NCBI GenBank assembly: GCA_031763025.1
Contig: JASSKH010000020.1
Coordinates: 5,115,756-5,179,755, forward strand
From: Macrocystis pyrifera
Lineage: Eukaryota > Sar > Phaeophyceae > Laminariales > Laminariaceae
Direction of reading: 5' to 3'
DNA: 64,000 bases
In this document: positions 22,411-35,177 of the stretch, piece by piece
Layout of the letters: every line of letters starts with the position of its first letter
How positions within the stretch are numbered: the first letter of the stretch is position 1
Position numbers and translations under genes: made by a program
Notes under the pieces: model-generated
Told to the model about the DNA's origin: nothing
Seen by the model: only the letters and a program-made list of their open reading frames with translations
Databases searched by the model: none

Positions 22411-24689
22411 AGGAGTAGCACATCACGCACGCCCTAGGCCACCCAGGGCGGAGCAGTCGAGGCAAGGGAGCACGGTGGAGCACGACGAGGAAAGATAAAA
22501 TGTCGTCCCCGACGGAGTTGCTCTCTACTGGGTGAATCTCGTCCCCATTAAACTCAAGTTTTGGCGTCGAGATTTACCGAGTGCGTGCTCTTGCTCGTAG
22601 AAAGGATTTCTAGCGTGAAACCTTGACGAGCGGCAAGCGTGAGAACGTCACGAGCCTTGCCTGCCGGCTGACCGGGTGTGCTGCCGCTCGGTTGCTACAG
22701 AAACATTTTAAATAGGTCAGCTGTGCGCAAGACCAGTTGAGCGATCGATGATTATATATCGCAGTCTCGTGGCCAAAGCGTTTGGTTGACGGCAAACCTT
22801 TTCCCCGTCAGGGTTACCTTTTGGTCCGTCAAACCATTTTCTGATAAAAATACTAGACCGACTTACTCCGCAAAGGGGACTGCATGAGCAGCAACAGCAG
22901 AACGATACAGCAACCGCACGTTGCAGCAGCAGCAGCAGCAGCGGCACACCACGCACGCCAGCCTGCTGCTCCTGCCACTGCCGCTGGACATTTTTCTTTT
23001 TTCTCGTGTACATGCTCACGCAGTGCCCAGTCGGGGCTCGAAAATCATTCGAAAAGGTTCCCGCGGGATTTCACGGTATGTGAAAACGATTACCAGTGCA
23101 CGTGACTAGTTTGCATGGGATCGAGATTAGAAATAGAAACCACGGGACGGGATCGTTATCGCGAAACACTCCACGCCATCAGTTTGAACGGGAACGGGAT
23201 TTTCTAAATGCCACGGGTTCACGGGATTATCCCGTACCCCGCGGAATCCCGCGGTACGTTTACAACTAGAAAAATCTCGAACTTTGACGTCCAAGTTCGC
23301 AGTGGTTCACGAGATACTACCTTCGGATGGTTAATCCATTTTTCGGCTGGCCCAGCTAGTACGTACGAGACGCTCGGCGTCCGCACTCTGCATGCATTCC
23401 GTATGTAGATGGATACAAAACAATTTGTTAGGCAGCAGTCGTTATAGTTTAATCGACAGTTGAAAGCGCCGGCGACTACGTTGGTGGAGCAGGCTCAGCA
23501 CCAGCAAGCACCAGGAGCATACCGTACAGGTACATAAGATAAGAATACACAGCTGGCACGAGACCTCCGCCGAGATACCTACAAAAGTAAACTGCGAGAC
23601 GGTACTCGTACAGCTTCCGAAGCAGATGCGTCCGTATTTCAGCTTTAATGCGGAGACACATCACAGAGAGGGGTTGACTTGCACAATTGTCATGTCTACG
23701 GGGGTTAGCAGCTAAAGCGTATTACAGGCATATCAGCAGCAGCAGCAGCAGCAGCAACTACAGAACAGGAGAGTAGCCGCACATACTTAGTAACAGCACC
23801 AGAGCAGCGGAAGATCAGCGGCAGCAGCAGCAGCAGCAGCAGGAGTAGCAACACATCATTCAGACCCGAGCCTGCACCTAGCACAACAGTCGGGGCTGGG
23901 GGGAGCCCGGTGGTGCACGAGGAGGAAGAAGCACGACATCGTCGTCGTGCCTCGTCGTATCCGGTACATGTTCATGACTACAATGTTAGCTTGGCAGTTA
24001 CACGATTTTGAAGAAGGACGCCTTCACAATACAACCGAACCTCCACGCCCCATGTGAGGCTGGTGCCCTATGGCAATGATGAGTACTCGTCATTGACATT
24101 GCTGGTGCCTATTGAGACTGACTATTGCCGTTCCCATTGACAATGGTCATTGCTATTGCTCCTGCCCGCTGGGTGTAAACCACAAAAATCGTAGACACCG
24201 CTTGCGCCACCACTGTACCACTCCTCCCGCGGCGTAGACTTTTCTGCTTTGGGCGAGACCAAAGACCCCACTATCTCGGGCTCACGGTGCCCGGTTGCCT
24301 AGTGTGCTCAGCAACCGAAGCTGCTCGTTTCCCGACCATATGGTAGCTTACGAATCTCAACATTTTTGCTCAAAACACATGTAATCACACGTAAAATAGC
24401 CCGAATCTGAATTTTGACACTGTTTCTGGAGCGCCCAACCTTCAGCGCACCGGCAACGGCAGAGCATGAGACCGACTACTCCAGCTTATATTCCCCACAC
24501 CCTTGCCGCCGTGAGCTGTCGAAAGCCGTGGAGGATTCGGCCTCTCCCGTTTCGGCCAACGGAGAAGAGGTCCAATCAGGGTGCTGGCGTCGAAACCATA
24601 ATGTTTTTACCATCGCGAGCGAGCATAGATGTCGGTTGACGGCACATTTTCCCCTTAACGGGCAGCCCTCAAGGACATCTTAGTGCTCA

Positions 24690-25530
24690 AAACTACTATG
24701 TTTCAGGAGAGGGTTTGACGGGTAAAAGGTAGACCTGGCGTGGCAAAGGTAGGCCGTCAACCAAAATTGTTGGCCATGAGACTGATTAAGCAACTGTCGA
24801 CCACTCATCTCGTCCAACTCAAAGCTTATGTTTAAATAAAAAGCCTCTGCAAGAAACGAGTACAGCACACCCGGCCACAGCTGTCAAGGACATCCTAATG
24901 GAAAAAACTAATTAATTTTGGAAGAGGGTTTGACGGGGCAAGATTAGGTCTGACGGGGAAAATGTAGGCCGATAACCAAATTGTTTTGGCCACGAGACTG
25001 TGATAAACCAAGTATCGACCACGCCACTCCCACTCACAGCGGACGCATACACACCCGGTCAAAAGAGAAGAGGTCCAATTTGGGTGCTGGAATCGAACAC
25101 AAAATATTTTTACCGTCGCGAGCGAGCATAGATGTCGGTTGACGGCACATTTTCCCCTTGACGGGCAGTCGTCAAGGACATCCCAGAGCTCGAAATTACT
25201 AGGTTTCAGGAGAGGGCTTGACGGGTCAAAGATAGGCCTGACGGGGCAAAGGTAGGCCGTCAACCAAAATCTTGGGCCACGAGACTGATTAATCAAATGT
25301 CTACCACTTAGCTCGTCCAACTCATAGTACATGTTTTAATATAAAGGTTAAGCAAGAAACGAGTACAGCACACCCGGCCACAGCTGTTAAGGACATCCTG
25401 GTAAGAAAGACTATATTCATTTGAATAAGGGTTTGACGGGCCAAGAGTAGGCCTGACGGGGCAAATGTGGGCCACGATACTGTGATAAATCAAGTATCGA
25501 CCACTCAACTCGTCCAACACGCAGCTGACA
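24690..25530 (+). repeat. Array of four ~125-330 bp spaced GACGGG units
   Basis: Near 24710, 24930, 25215 and 25430 the sequence reads GTTTGACGGG-CAA-GTAGGCCTGACGGGGCAAA or a close variant. Each is followed by CCACGAGACTG-GAT-AA-CAA-T-TCGACCAC and CTCGTCCAA. A reversed copy is at 22735-22850, and matching units are at 61290-61620 and 63360-63470. The repeated GACGGG/CCGTC core makes this a candidate protein-binding or structural array inside the element. Confidence 0.7.
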
Positions 25531-25745
25531 AATTCACACCCGGCCAGTCGGCAGCGAGGGCATGGTTCAAGCACGCCCGAGGCCGCCCCCGACACGGTCA
25601 AGATCGGGGATCAATATGAGGCAGTTTCGTCCCGTGAGGTGAACCCCATCTCGCGCTAGCACGAACAACACACAACAATACCTGATAGAAACGTTGAGGA
25701 GCACAGGGCCAACAATATAGTATATAGATTTTTATGTCCTGGGCT

Positions 25746-26170
25746 TGCACTGAACTGTGCGTGAAGTACACTCGGCACTGTGAGGTGGTATGTGTGATGT
25801 GTACTACAGTAGGAGAAAAGCTGACCAAAATTGTAGAATACAGGTTTGAAGCATATACACGTGGGTTGACGTGAGAGTCCGGTGTACCACACACTGCATA
25901 CCAGGTACCATGTTTAGAACGACCTTCTATGATACGATACTATACTAGTTTTTGTTATGTTACAGAAAAACCGAATGACACATGAAAGGCACACATATGT
26001 TCGTGAATCCAGTGCAGCAGATGTGTACCATGTTTTGTACGATGTTCTTGTGCGATCTGTACTTCGTACGGATGAAATACAGCAACGTCAAAAGTTCAGT
26101 TGAAAAGATTTCTCAGAAAACAAAATTACCAGAAAAGTAAACTAGCTTGTATCGTACTGCGGGAGGCTCC
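25746..26170. other. No gene recognised
   Basis: Flank beyond the end of the inverted repeat. Nothing identifiable. Confidence 0.5.
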
Positions 26171-26179
26171 TCTCCTCCC

Positions 26180-26790
26180 CGGCGCAGTGCTGGAATGTGG
26201 TTGATGTTGCTGGTCGTGGTGGGCACTATCTCCCAGCTGATGTTGTGTATTTTCTGGAAGAAGTATTAGAAGAAGAGCAGAACATTGATGACCAGCGGCT
26301 ACTCAACGCAGCTATTGGAGGAACTGAGTACTTGCTTTGTAATGAATGATGCGTATGTCGAGGCCCTATATCTTAGAAACAGGGATGGCAGAGGTGGAAC
26401 CGAAGTGTAGGACATCTCTCCTGGATGACAAGGAAATAGATAGTGTGAAAAGTGGCGCGTATGTGGCCATTACGGGGAGGAAATCGATCTCAGACATCAA
26501 GACGAGAAGCGTGGAGATACGAGAAGAGGAGAAGAGTGGAGTGAATACATGGGCGTGGCCGACTCTGCATCACCTCGGTGCAATGCCCACATTGCGGGAA
26601 GATGTACTTTACTATAGCTCCTACTGATCCCCTTATGTCTCGCTGGAACGTTATCAATATCGCTACTTTTGGCGATGCATTGGATACACAACATACCATA
26701 CTACGAGTAAGAAAGACTCGTACTATGTCCACCTATTGCACTGACACGAATATATCAACTAAAACACGAGTATGCTTGTATCTGGGGGAG
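26180..26790 (+). pseudogene. Broken coding remnant plus dispersed repeat
   Basis: From about 26180 one frame reads protein-like text (WNVVDVAGRGGHYLP, then an acidic FLEEVLEEEQNIDDQRLLN) to a TGA at 26346-26348. An overlapping frame seems to continue it (NDAYVEALYLRNRDGRGGTEV) until the next stop. From 26480 it matches the repeat at 19990-20400. The acidic, helical text is unlikely to be chance. It may be a decayed transposon protein, family not recognised. Confidence 0.4.
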
Positions 26791-26929
26791 TAGCTGAACC
26801 TCAAAATATTTACCGATGAATCTCGACGTCTACAAGCTTTTTTCATCAAAATATTCAATTAATAGAACGCAAGGGCCATTCGAACGGATACCTTGCTACC
26901 TGACCTATCATGTCACTGCTGTATTCGTC

Positions 26930-27960
26930 GACCGCTGTATCAGTATGGTCGCCCCCCGCTCTTCCCGTTGTCACCGTAGTGGACGTCCTCAACTGTTTGG
27001 ACAAGCAAACCCCTCTATCGCTCGCCCCTGGGCCATCTCGCCATCAACCACTCTGTCGCTTCGACGACCCGCCGATAACACTTCCTATTGTTTTTAGCCG
27101 CCCTCGGGCATCACACCGTCTCCTATTCCGAGCAGCCAACCAATGTTTTTCGTTGGTGTCTCGAAGGCTTGAAACCCCCTGAAGTCGTCTCCTAGACAGT
27201 GGGCCCAGTTTATTTGCGGTTCAATTGGTCTCGAATTCTCCCCCCGCCTGCCATCGTCGCAAACATCACCCGACGGTTCAGTCACACATCGATCGTCTGC
27301 CTTACGTCTCCTTCAAAAAGAAGGCGTCGTTTGCGGATGGTTGTCTCAACGTATCTCGCATTGTGCCTTCTTGAGAACATTAGCGTACGACATTACGCGG
27401 TCGGTGTATCGTCGGTGCTGAAAGCCAATGATCGGGTAGAAGAAGGTTGCGGTGTGCCGTTCGGAGGTCAGCGAGGAGTTCCTGGTGAAGATTTCATGTC
27501 AAACATATTTGCAGCGCGGTCCTATCATCTCGGTCTTCAACATGCGAACCATTGGAGTGAACGTGGCATCTTCCATAGTCAACAGCTCCTGTTTGAACCG
27601 ATTGTGTCATTCCCATGCGAGTCGGGTCCGTCGGCCGATCTCTGATGCAAGGTCAGCGCGTGCGAAGACGACGCCGCCCTGCTACATAAAGTGCATCGTC
27701 CGTCTATACCTCCGGCCCGCGGCTTCGATGACGAAGAGAGAGGTCCGTGGTGCCTGGTTTGGCGTACGCAGCAGCAGTTTTCCGTTTCAATTGGGGAAAC
27801 GGTGGGACCGGCTGCTTCGAAGACGGCCAATACGATTGTCATCATGTTCGTAAGGCCTTAAGCCAATTTATACACAACGCGTGCATCGTCGGCGTGCGGC
27901 ATGCCTCATACTTCCTTCCGTACACATGCTACTGGGTCTACCTTCACCCCGTCGTCCACG
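26930..27960 (-). pseudogene. LINE reverse-transcriptase remnant C
   Basis: Minus-strand text at 27845-27650 (MTIVLAVFEAAGPTVSPIETE) aligns with the region just after the YADD box of LINE B ([21 protein letters not shown]). Nucleotides 27315-27430 match LINE B at about 50730-50840 (GAAGGCGTCGTTTGCGGATGG versus GAAGAGTCGCCGTTTACGGATGG). The segment near 27850-27910 matches the coding sequence around the YADD box. It is riddled with frame breaks and covers only the C-terminal third. The lower limit is uncertain. Confidence 0.7.
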
Positions 27961-28166
27961 GATAAATACCAGTAAGTAAGCCGTTGAGTGTTAACTGTCG
28001 TACTTAGCAAGCGCAAGGCCTCTTTGGGCCAAGATCCGATATCATCGATCGTCAGTGGAACTAATCGACGGCGGAGGACTTTCCCGTACGTGCAAGGCTA
28101 TTCGGATTTGCGCGAAAAATGAATGAGATTGTGTGTATAGCACGACTTGATGTAGATATGCAAGGC

Positions 28167-28928
28167 CTAAATGATACCAAATGGGATGAGGTGCCTGGTG
28201 GGTCCCCAGTGGCGTTTTTCGAGGGCTGATCCTGTTTCCGCACCTTGTGGGTGAGAGCAGTGTCTCGGATGGGACGGACCCACTGTAGGGTTAAAGTACC
28301 GATTGGAAAGAGGGGGGTAGTTGGTAAAAACAATGCGCGCGAATTTAATAGCCTTGCCTTCCACGTACGCGCAAGCGATCCGCCGGTCGGGGACCGGGGG
28401 CAGCTGTGGCCCAACCATACACCAAACGCCGCAAGCACGCCCACCAATGATCTCAGCTGATGGATGACTCATGCAATCAAAAATTGCTTTAGCACCCACA
28501 ATACACAGCATCGTATCACGACTCACTAAGCAGGCATATGCTGTAGTACTCCAGGTTGGTATGGAAGGGTCTGTAAGGCTGTGCGCGTGTGTGCCGGCTG
28601 CCGTACATGCTCCGCGAAGGGGTGAAGGGCTTGAGGGGTTGAGAAGGGTCCGATACCATAACAACATACTACTGTTATCGTGGGTATTAGGGTGAAAATT
28701 ATGATTGGTCGGAAAATCGACGGCACACACTTTCCGGTGAAGGGCATGAAAAATGGATAATAGTTCAATATTGCGATATCGAACAATTGAAACAACCCTT
28801 TTTAGCATTACATTCATGGAACATGATATACTATATATATACATATATATATATATATATCGTCCTTCAGTCATACGACGCGGCTTACCGCGGCACACGA
28901 AAGGCACAGAGCACACGGCAGACAACAC
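28167..28928 (-). CDS. Long open frame, doubtful
   Basis: 253 codons without a stop. The N-terminal part is translated from an AT microsatellite (28831-28860, Ile-Tyr repeats). The C-terminal part (about 28170-28440) has more ordinary composition. There is no recognised motif, and part of the opposite strand (28245-28460) is also open. Probably chance, kept because of its length. Confidence 0.15.
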   Translation of the reverse strand: MLSAVCSVPFVCRGKPRRMTEGRYIYIYMYIYSISCSMNVMLKRVVSIVRYRNIELLSIFHALHRKVCAVDFPTNHNFHPNTHDNSSMLLWYRTLLNPSSPSPLRGACTAAGTHAHSLTDPSIPTWSTTAYACLVSRDTMLCIVGAKAIFDCMSHPSAEIIGGRACGVWCMVGPQLPPVPDRRIACAYVEGKAIKFARIVFTNYPPLSNRYFNPTVGPSHPRHCSHPQGAETGSALEKRHWGPTRHLIPFGII

Positions 28929-29014
28929 ACAGATGTATGAAGTTCATTACATTTTTCTCTTTCAAATCGCGCAATACCGAGACCAGTTGCACTGATCAGG
29001 TTTGAAGTGAAGTG

Positions 29015-29106
29015 CATTGATGAAGCACATCTAATCATGTCTGAAATCTATCTGCACTGCTTTTGATGAAGCACATCTAATCATGTCTGAGATCTATCTG
29101 CACTGC
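29015..29106 (+). repeat. Tandem duplication, period 46 bp
   Basis: GATGAAGCACATCTAATCAT followed by GTCTGARATCTATCTGCACTGC occurs at 29019 and 29065 with one mismatch. A third trace (AATCAATCAGCACTGC) follows. The high identity indicates recent duplication. Confidence 0.9.
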
Positions 29107-32100
29107 TGATAATCAATCAGCACTGCGTGTTGTGTGTTGTGGTATCGTCGGGACAAGAGCACTGCTGCCGACCAAGGTCGACGTAGGTGTCTCTGAGTAC
29201 CGGCGTCATTGAGAAGCTAGAGTCACCGCGACCATGGAAATGGCAGGATGTCCGAACGACATACACCATTGATACTACAACACTATTAATAGTACAGTAG
29301 TTGGTGTGATATTGAGATTCATACGTTTTGCGGCATGGGGCATTATGTGCATGCTGAAGTAAGTGCCCGCATGGATGCATGTGCCGTGCGCAAACCAAAC
29401 ACCCTGAACCAAGAGAAACAGGGGGAAATGCTGATCGCTGGAACTGTCCATCGCTCACTGCTGTCCCATACTGCTGGGTTTTCTGTGAACCATGGACACT
29501 GTTGATATCAGTCCAGGAAATACACGACGGTTAACATAGCGCGTGATGTACCACACTACAGCACACGCTGGGAAAATTGATTGCGAGAATCGAGATCGAA
29601 TCGATATCGGCATTTTTATTCGAAGATCATTGAAATCGACCAACATCGTAGGTCGTCAATCTTGAAGAGACATTCGCTTTCGTTGTCCGAACGACCAGAG
29701 ATACTTCCACCTACTACCTACTGTATCGACACAACACGGCGTCCGCTGAGAGGTCACAGGCTAGTGAGGTTGAGATGGGCTGTGACGCGGGGAATAGCGG
29801 CGTTGCGTTGCTACGGTACGCTCTGTGGTGGGGGGGGGTGCATCGTTCCGATGTGACACCTCGTGGTCATACCACCGTGTTCGTACCTATTCATAGGATA
29901 TAGCCACGACATGACTGCTCGTAACACATTTCAATAGCTGCCCGCCCTCCAACCAATTTATTTTGCCCGTCCTTACAACCCTTTCCTAAGCAAGACTTTT
30001 GTCAGCGGTACTTGGTCATGCGTCCTTGGAGATATTGCTTGTGATTGGTTGGTCGTTACAGCCCAATCGTCATGCGTAGAAGGTGAGCCTTGTTTTCGGC
30101 GTTGGTGGTACCGACCGCCCCACGTTTTGCGTTTCCACTCTCACAGGATATTTTATTTCAGTCAGAACACGTTGTAAGTTTACATGTGTCTACGCTGCGC
30201 TTAAAGGGGTGCAAGAACGCTGCAAGAACGATAATGAGCTTTAGAATACTCCGTTATGTTCGTAGACGTAGACATACATACCGTGGGACATATTTGTGGC
30301 ACTTTAGCACGAACGTCAAAAATATTCACTCACAACCGTTGCAGCGATCGAAACCAGCGCAAGCAAGGTCCTCGATGGGGTTTGACGCGAGTGGACTAGG
30401 GAAGAAACGTGTATAAATTTCTCCCCATGAAGATTCAAGGCATGAACCGCTGTGACTAGAGGGCAGACGAGGCGGGTACGTGACCCCGGATGGTGGATAC
30501 GACTAAGAGGGCGTGAGAAACATGCTCGAATATGTTAGTGGGACGGGAAACTAAAAGATCTACCCCTACGGGAACCCACAAAAAAAGTTGTGATACTTTG
30601 TAGTTCCATATATATATATATATCATGAAAGTGTGTACTGAACATATTTTGATATTTCCTCATTTCGAAAACGCCTCATATGTGCTGCCCAACACTCTCA
30701 CGCGCAAGACCACACGAAGCAAGCTTAAGCCAAATCCGTGCATGTACATCATAACTTCGGCTTTTCGTCGTGCATCTGTGTGACCGGTCCTGCAGGCACG
30801 TATCGTCTTGACCGAACTCAGCACAAGGTAACTTCAAAATCGACTCTTACTACTTTGCTGTACAAGTCAACCTTGACTACAGTAACTACGGTATCCAAAG
30901 TGCCAATGTTAATGTTAAAGCTTTTCGTACAGACAAACGCGGTTGCGCCACCCAGGTTTTGCTACACCGAAGCACCTACTAATGCCACTGCTACCTAAAC
31001 GTAGGCACATGGTGGGTGCACATGCTACCTGTAGTTCTCTGACACCTGAGTTTGTCTGTTCTCGGTCTCCGATTGTATCTGTAGCATCTTGTTTAGAAAA
31101 TCCCGCACGTATACCTGTTCCCATTGTACGTAAAGCTGTCGTCCTCCCGCTCGCTCGCTCACGTAGTTGTCCCCAAGAATTCTGCTTAGGCAGGGAGTTT
31201 TTTTTTCATACTTCGCTTTTTCGTGGAGCAAGCGCGTTGAGCTCTTGTCCGCAGGGGAAAGTACGCCTACTACCATTATCGACGATTGTGCTCGTTGTTC
31301 TACAGCGCACAATTGACTCACGGATAAATGTGAAGAAACATAAACGATCAGCGGTATATTCGTTTCTCCTTAAAAAAGTGGACAAACGTTATCGGTGATA
31401 CCGAGAATTCCGTTCAACCTTAACGTTGAATGCTATGTGCGATATGCCGGTCGCTTGTCCTGCGGAGCGTAAAGCCTCGCGGACGCTACTGGTCAGTGAC
31501 GTTGCCGAGTCGTGGTAGCAAGGACCCCAGGACACTTTGTCAAGACGGCTAGGTTGCAATCAATCGTTTTGCCTTATATAGTTCACGATGTAGTGCACGT
31601 ACCCACATGTGCTCGCGCGATAGGTGCCGGCCGCAAAGAGACAGGTCATGTTTCCGTTTTTTTAGGTACGGGTCATGGGGTTTATTATGGTACAGATGCA
31701 TTCATACAAGCTAACGTAAGGCAGACCACAGCCCAGGAAATTTGGTCGTAAAACAGTTATAGCGTTTAGTGTTGGTTTGGCGGCGATATGCCGACTGCAA
31801 ACACGGGTCAGCTTTGCGTCAGTAGCGCTCCGTTGCCTACGATGGCCTATCTCCACTCGTCTTCGATTGTGTCGTCACTAATGTTTTGCTGAACGTCACC
31901 TCTGCTACATACCGATATAACTTGTCTTCTCTCGGCCAACTCCAAAGCCATGCAGAAATTCAGCGTTGAGAAACAGAGCGGCCGGACGTTCCCACGACGT
32001 CCACGCCGTGTTGTGGTTGTCTTTGCGTTGTCATGCAACATCAAACGCAGCAATTTTTACTAGCTGGTCTCGCTGATGCCGCCCTCAAAGGCGGCGAGCA

Positions 32101-32930
32101 CACCTTTCACGTACCTACTTCACTCAATAACGCGTGCAAGCAAGAGGCCCGCAGTATATCCTAACTAAACAAACAAGGTTACGCAAAATCGAACCAAAGC
32201 ACGAGCGAATGAGCACCAAATACAATCGTCTGACTAATAACATTTTTTATATATATACAGGACTTCTATGCTACTGTATATCTGTATTGAACTGAAGTTG
32301 TCGTACATAACTGTCCATCGCATATGTTTCCCCTCTGCTGCCCGATTCGAACCCCAACTCGAAGAGTGCTTGCTGGTAGTTCGGTCATACTGCAAGTACC
32401 GTCTCAATTTTCAACAAGGCACGATCTTGTCTACATCGCGAAGTTGAGCTGGATCAGACGCCAAGTTACGCATCGGCGCGGACTAGATGGTATCAAAGCT
32501 TTTGGCTTCTAACCATCGACTTTGAACTCGAAATTCCCTAGATAATCGGGGATGAACGCCACATGTTGCCCGCGCTGCATTGGAAATTGTCTCGATACCG
32601 CGGCAATCCTGACATCGGCGAGCAACCGTTCTGCCAAACGCTTGGCGACCTGACCGCGAAGCGAGACCCGCGACAGGATTTTGTTCATCGGCGAGAGATT
32701 TTGTTACCGAGGCGCATATGCCAGACAGCGTACATTTGGACAGGGCACGGGCTCTGCGTTATGTTAGCAGCCAACGTCGCTGCACGTGTGGACAGCAGCA
32801 CCCTCACCCCTTTCGAGACCTCAACGAAGGGTGGGCAAACGACAGACTATCTGAACGACCTTTGGGGGTGTGGAAAAGCCTGCAAATGTGCGGTGTTCTA
32901 CCCTCTGTGACGCCTGGGCATCTCTTATTT
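29107..32930. other. No gene recognised
   Basis: Open frames up to 151 codons (30943-31398) lack protein-like composition. There is a short AT microsatellite at 30608-30622 and a T-run at 31200. No shared repeats noted. Confidence 0.45.
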
Positions 32931-32939
32931 GATGCGCTC

Positions 32940-34835
32940 AAACAAAGGAGCTTAGAAGGTCTTTGGGCTGGATTGGCCTACATTCTATGGACGTCGACAG
33001 GTGTTATTTTTCATCCCCAGTCGTATATGGAACGCCTGTGGTTTCCCCATCTTGTGAGGATGTCAAAGGGGGGAAGGGGACTGTCCAGCTTGCCAATGCA
33101 CTTAGTGACACGCAGTTGGCCGCGGTACCAAAGGGGACCGTTGTATTTTTAGGCCAAGAGTTTTACGCGGATTTTGATTGGTGGAAATGGACTTTGCACG
33201 AACCATACTTGGTGGACGGTGTGTCTTTACATAACGGCATTCGGAACGGCATTGGCTATCGGATGCTACTCTATGTGCGGTTGGAGGCTTCTGTGTAGAG
33301 ACAGGGGTGTGGTGGAGATACGATTCGGCATCTGAAGAGAAAAGTAGGTCCGAGGTAGAGGAAAAGTTCGCAAAGCATACCACGATCTCAATAAATTTGT
33401 TGGGATTGCTGGGGATGGTAATGACAGCGTATGTGATGGAAGTGCAGCAATCGAACCACTCGACCATTTTTGGAGTACCCGTTGTTATGCTTGGAGACAA
33501 CGTGTCGGCGGTGGCGTGGGTCAATAACGGCGTGGGAACACGTGATCCAAGAGCTGCGCTTCTGATGCGATGTTTGGGCAGGACAGAGATAAGAGCTGGT
33601 TGATGCTTTGAAGCCGCGCATATTCCAGGAGTCAAACATGTTTGGCTGATGGCATTTCTAGGTGGGCTCGCGAATGTAATAATCCGCGATTGTCTTCCCT
33701 TTACCCGCATGTGCAATGGCAGGAGGCAAGTTTGAGGGAGAACGGTGGAACGAGTTCGGGAATCTAACAGGCGTATTGGCTACGGTCGGAGCGGGTCCTT
33801 CGACAAACGTCACTTATAAAGCTGCCTGGCGTTTGTGGACGCAGTGGCGTTTAGTTGGTGTGCACAGAAGCAAGCGTATATTTGGACACGGAGTTGGGAG
33901 AGGAGGCCATGGCGAGTGAGATTGCGAAGTATATTAGACATTAGTATTTTTCTCGTGGAATCAAAGCGTCGATCGTTGAACGGAAATTGGTCGCTGTACA
34001 GCTTTTTCATCGCCGAGTGGGAATAGAATTGCCAATGAAGCATGTTATCTATAAATCCGTGCAAGCAGGCATTTGGAGAGAGCCCACCGAAAGGGTAACC
34101 TCAACGGATTCGGCGTCCAGTCTCTGGGTCATGTTGAAACAAGGATTGTCAACTGTTCCGGGGTGGGGGGAAGGGGGCTGAGTGATGTGGCTGATGCTGG
34201 CGGTGTCATGAATATTTTTGGGCCTTGCGTCGGAGATGTTCGCATACAATGATTGAAAAAAACGCAAAGAGTTTGGAGTGACGCAGAGAGACGTGTCTTT
34301 GTTTTGTGGTATGGTACACTTGCAAGCGCCTGAAACGTGTCGGTGTGCTGATCGGGTAGAGCTTTTGTTCAGAGGATCAAAAGGAGCTCAGAAGAGGTAT
34401 GGAGAGGTAGTCTTACGCACGAAAACGGTAGTTTAATTCGTGCGAGTGGATTAAATTGGGATAGTATGTCACCGTCTATATCAATTTTGAAGGGAGAGGC
34501 CGGCGGATTTGGGGTGATGCTCGAATTTATGATGCTGTATCTCACCTTGGACGTACGTAGTCCTTTGGCTACGTACACAGACTGGAATAGATGAAGAGGG
34601 TGGACTCGTAACCAGGCCATTGTATCACTAAGATAATTTTGGGAAGGCAAGGCTTGGTGCCAGGTGAGTACGCATTCCATTCCGGAAGGATTGGGGGTGA
34701 AACGAACCTCGCTGCAGGAGGGGTGTCGGCAATGGAAATCCAACGTCAGGGGAGGTGGAAGAGCGACGTATTTACTACGATGTATGTATGAGCGACAAGA
34801 GAGGAGGAGAATAAGGTTTCAAAAGTTCTATCTTC
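32940..34835 (+). pseudogene. Tyrosine-recombinase retroelement remnant (DIRS/Ngaro-like)
   Basis: The reading passes through several frames. At about 33140-33300 there is a Trp-rich DFDWWKWTLHEP-GVSLHNGIRNGIGYRM block, then ETGVWWRYD at 33300 and GDNVSAVAWVN at 33493, typical of the RT/RNase H part of YR retroelements. A HIPGV motif near 33620 ends RNase H. From about 33880 a recombinase follows: GIKASIVERKLVAVQLFHRR, then VPGEYAFHSGRIGGETNLAA (His at 34678, Arg at 34687), ending TTMYV with a candidate catalytic Tyr at 34783, 32 codons after the Arg. The RT palm was not found. Several frame breaks show it is dead. Confidence 0.75.
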
Positions 34836-35177
34836 TGATGCAGTGGCCGGAGGGATTCAGCCAGGACATGGGACAAACTGGAGAGGGGGCGGAGTGTTCG
34901 GAGCGCTCACGTATTTGTTGCATGGATCCATGTGTAACGGTATTTGGGAGTTCCACACAGGAAATATGCGTGTTTCTGTGTGGAGTGGTCAGCGGGTTGC
35001 GACGTGTTTTGTCAACCACTTCTTGTTCAACTATTAGTACGTGTTCGACTCGATATTCTCCTTTATTCCTTGTCTTGTGTTTTAAGTGAATAACATATAT
35101 ATATACCCTAAGGGGCTTCTACGAACTGACTCAGGCTTGGCCTATCATCTTTGTGAGTGCACCGAGCACGCTAGCGT

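Larger units (their letters stand above)
21765..25745 (+). repeat. Complex repeat, left arm of a large inverted repeat
   Basis: From about 22100 to 25745 this block is collinear, in inverted orientation, with 61050-64000. It also repeats within itself. A unit beginning GTACGAGACGCTCGGCGTCC occurs at about 21777 and 23355 and continues in both through GGCACGAGA, CGAGACGGTACTCGTACAGC and GAGTTGACTTGCACAA-like text. CAG-rich patches and the GACGGG units are listed separately. Open frames here are driven by CAG repeats and I do not call genes. The element class is unresolved. Confidence 0.75.

Noticed and set aside
32325-32365. GATTCGAACCCC, resembling an antisense tRNA T-loop
   Set aside because: No cloverleaf can be completed on either strand.
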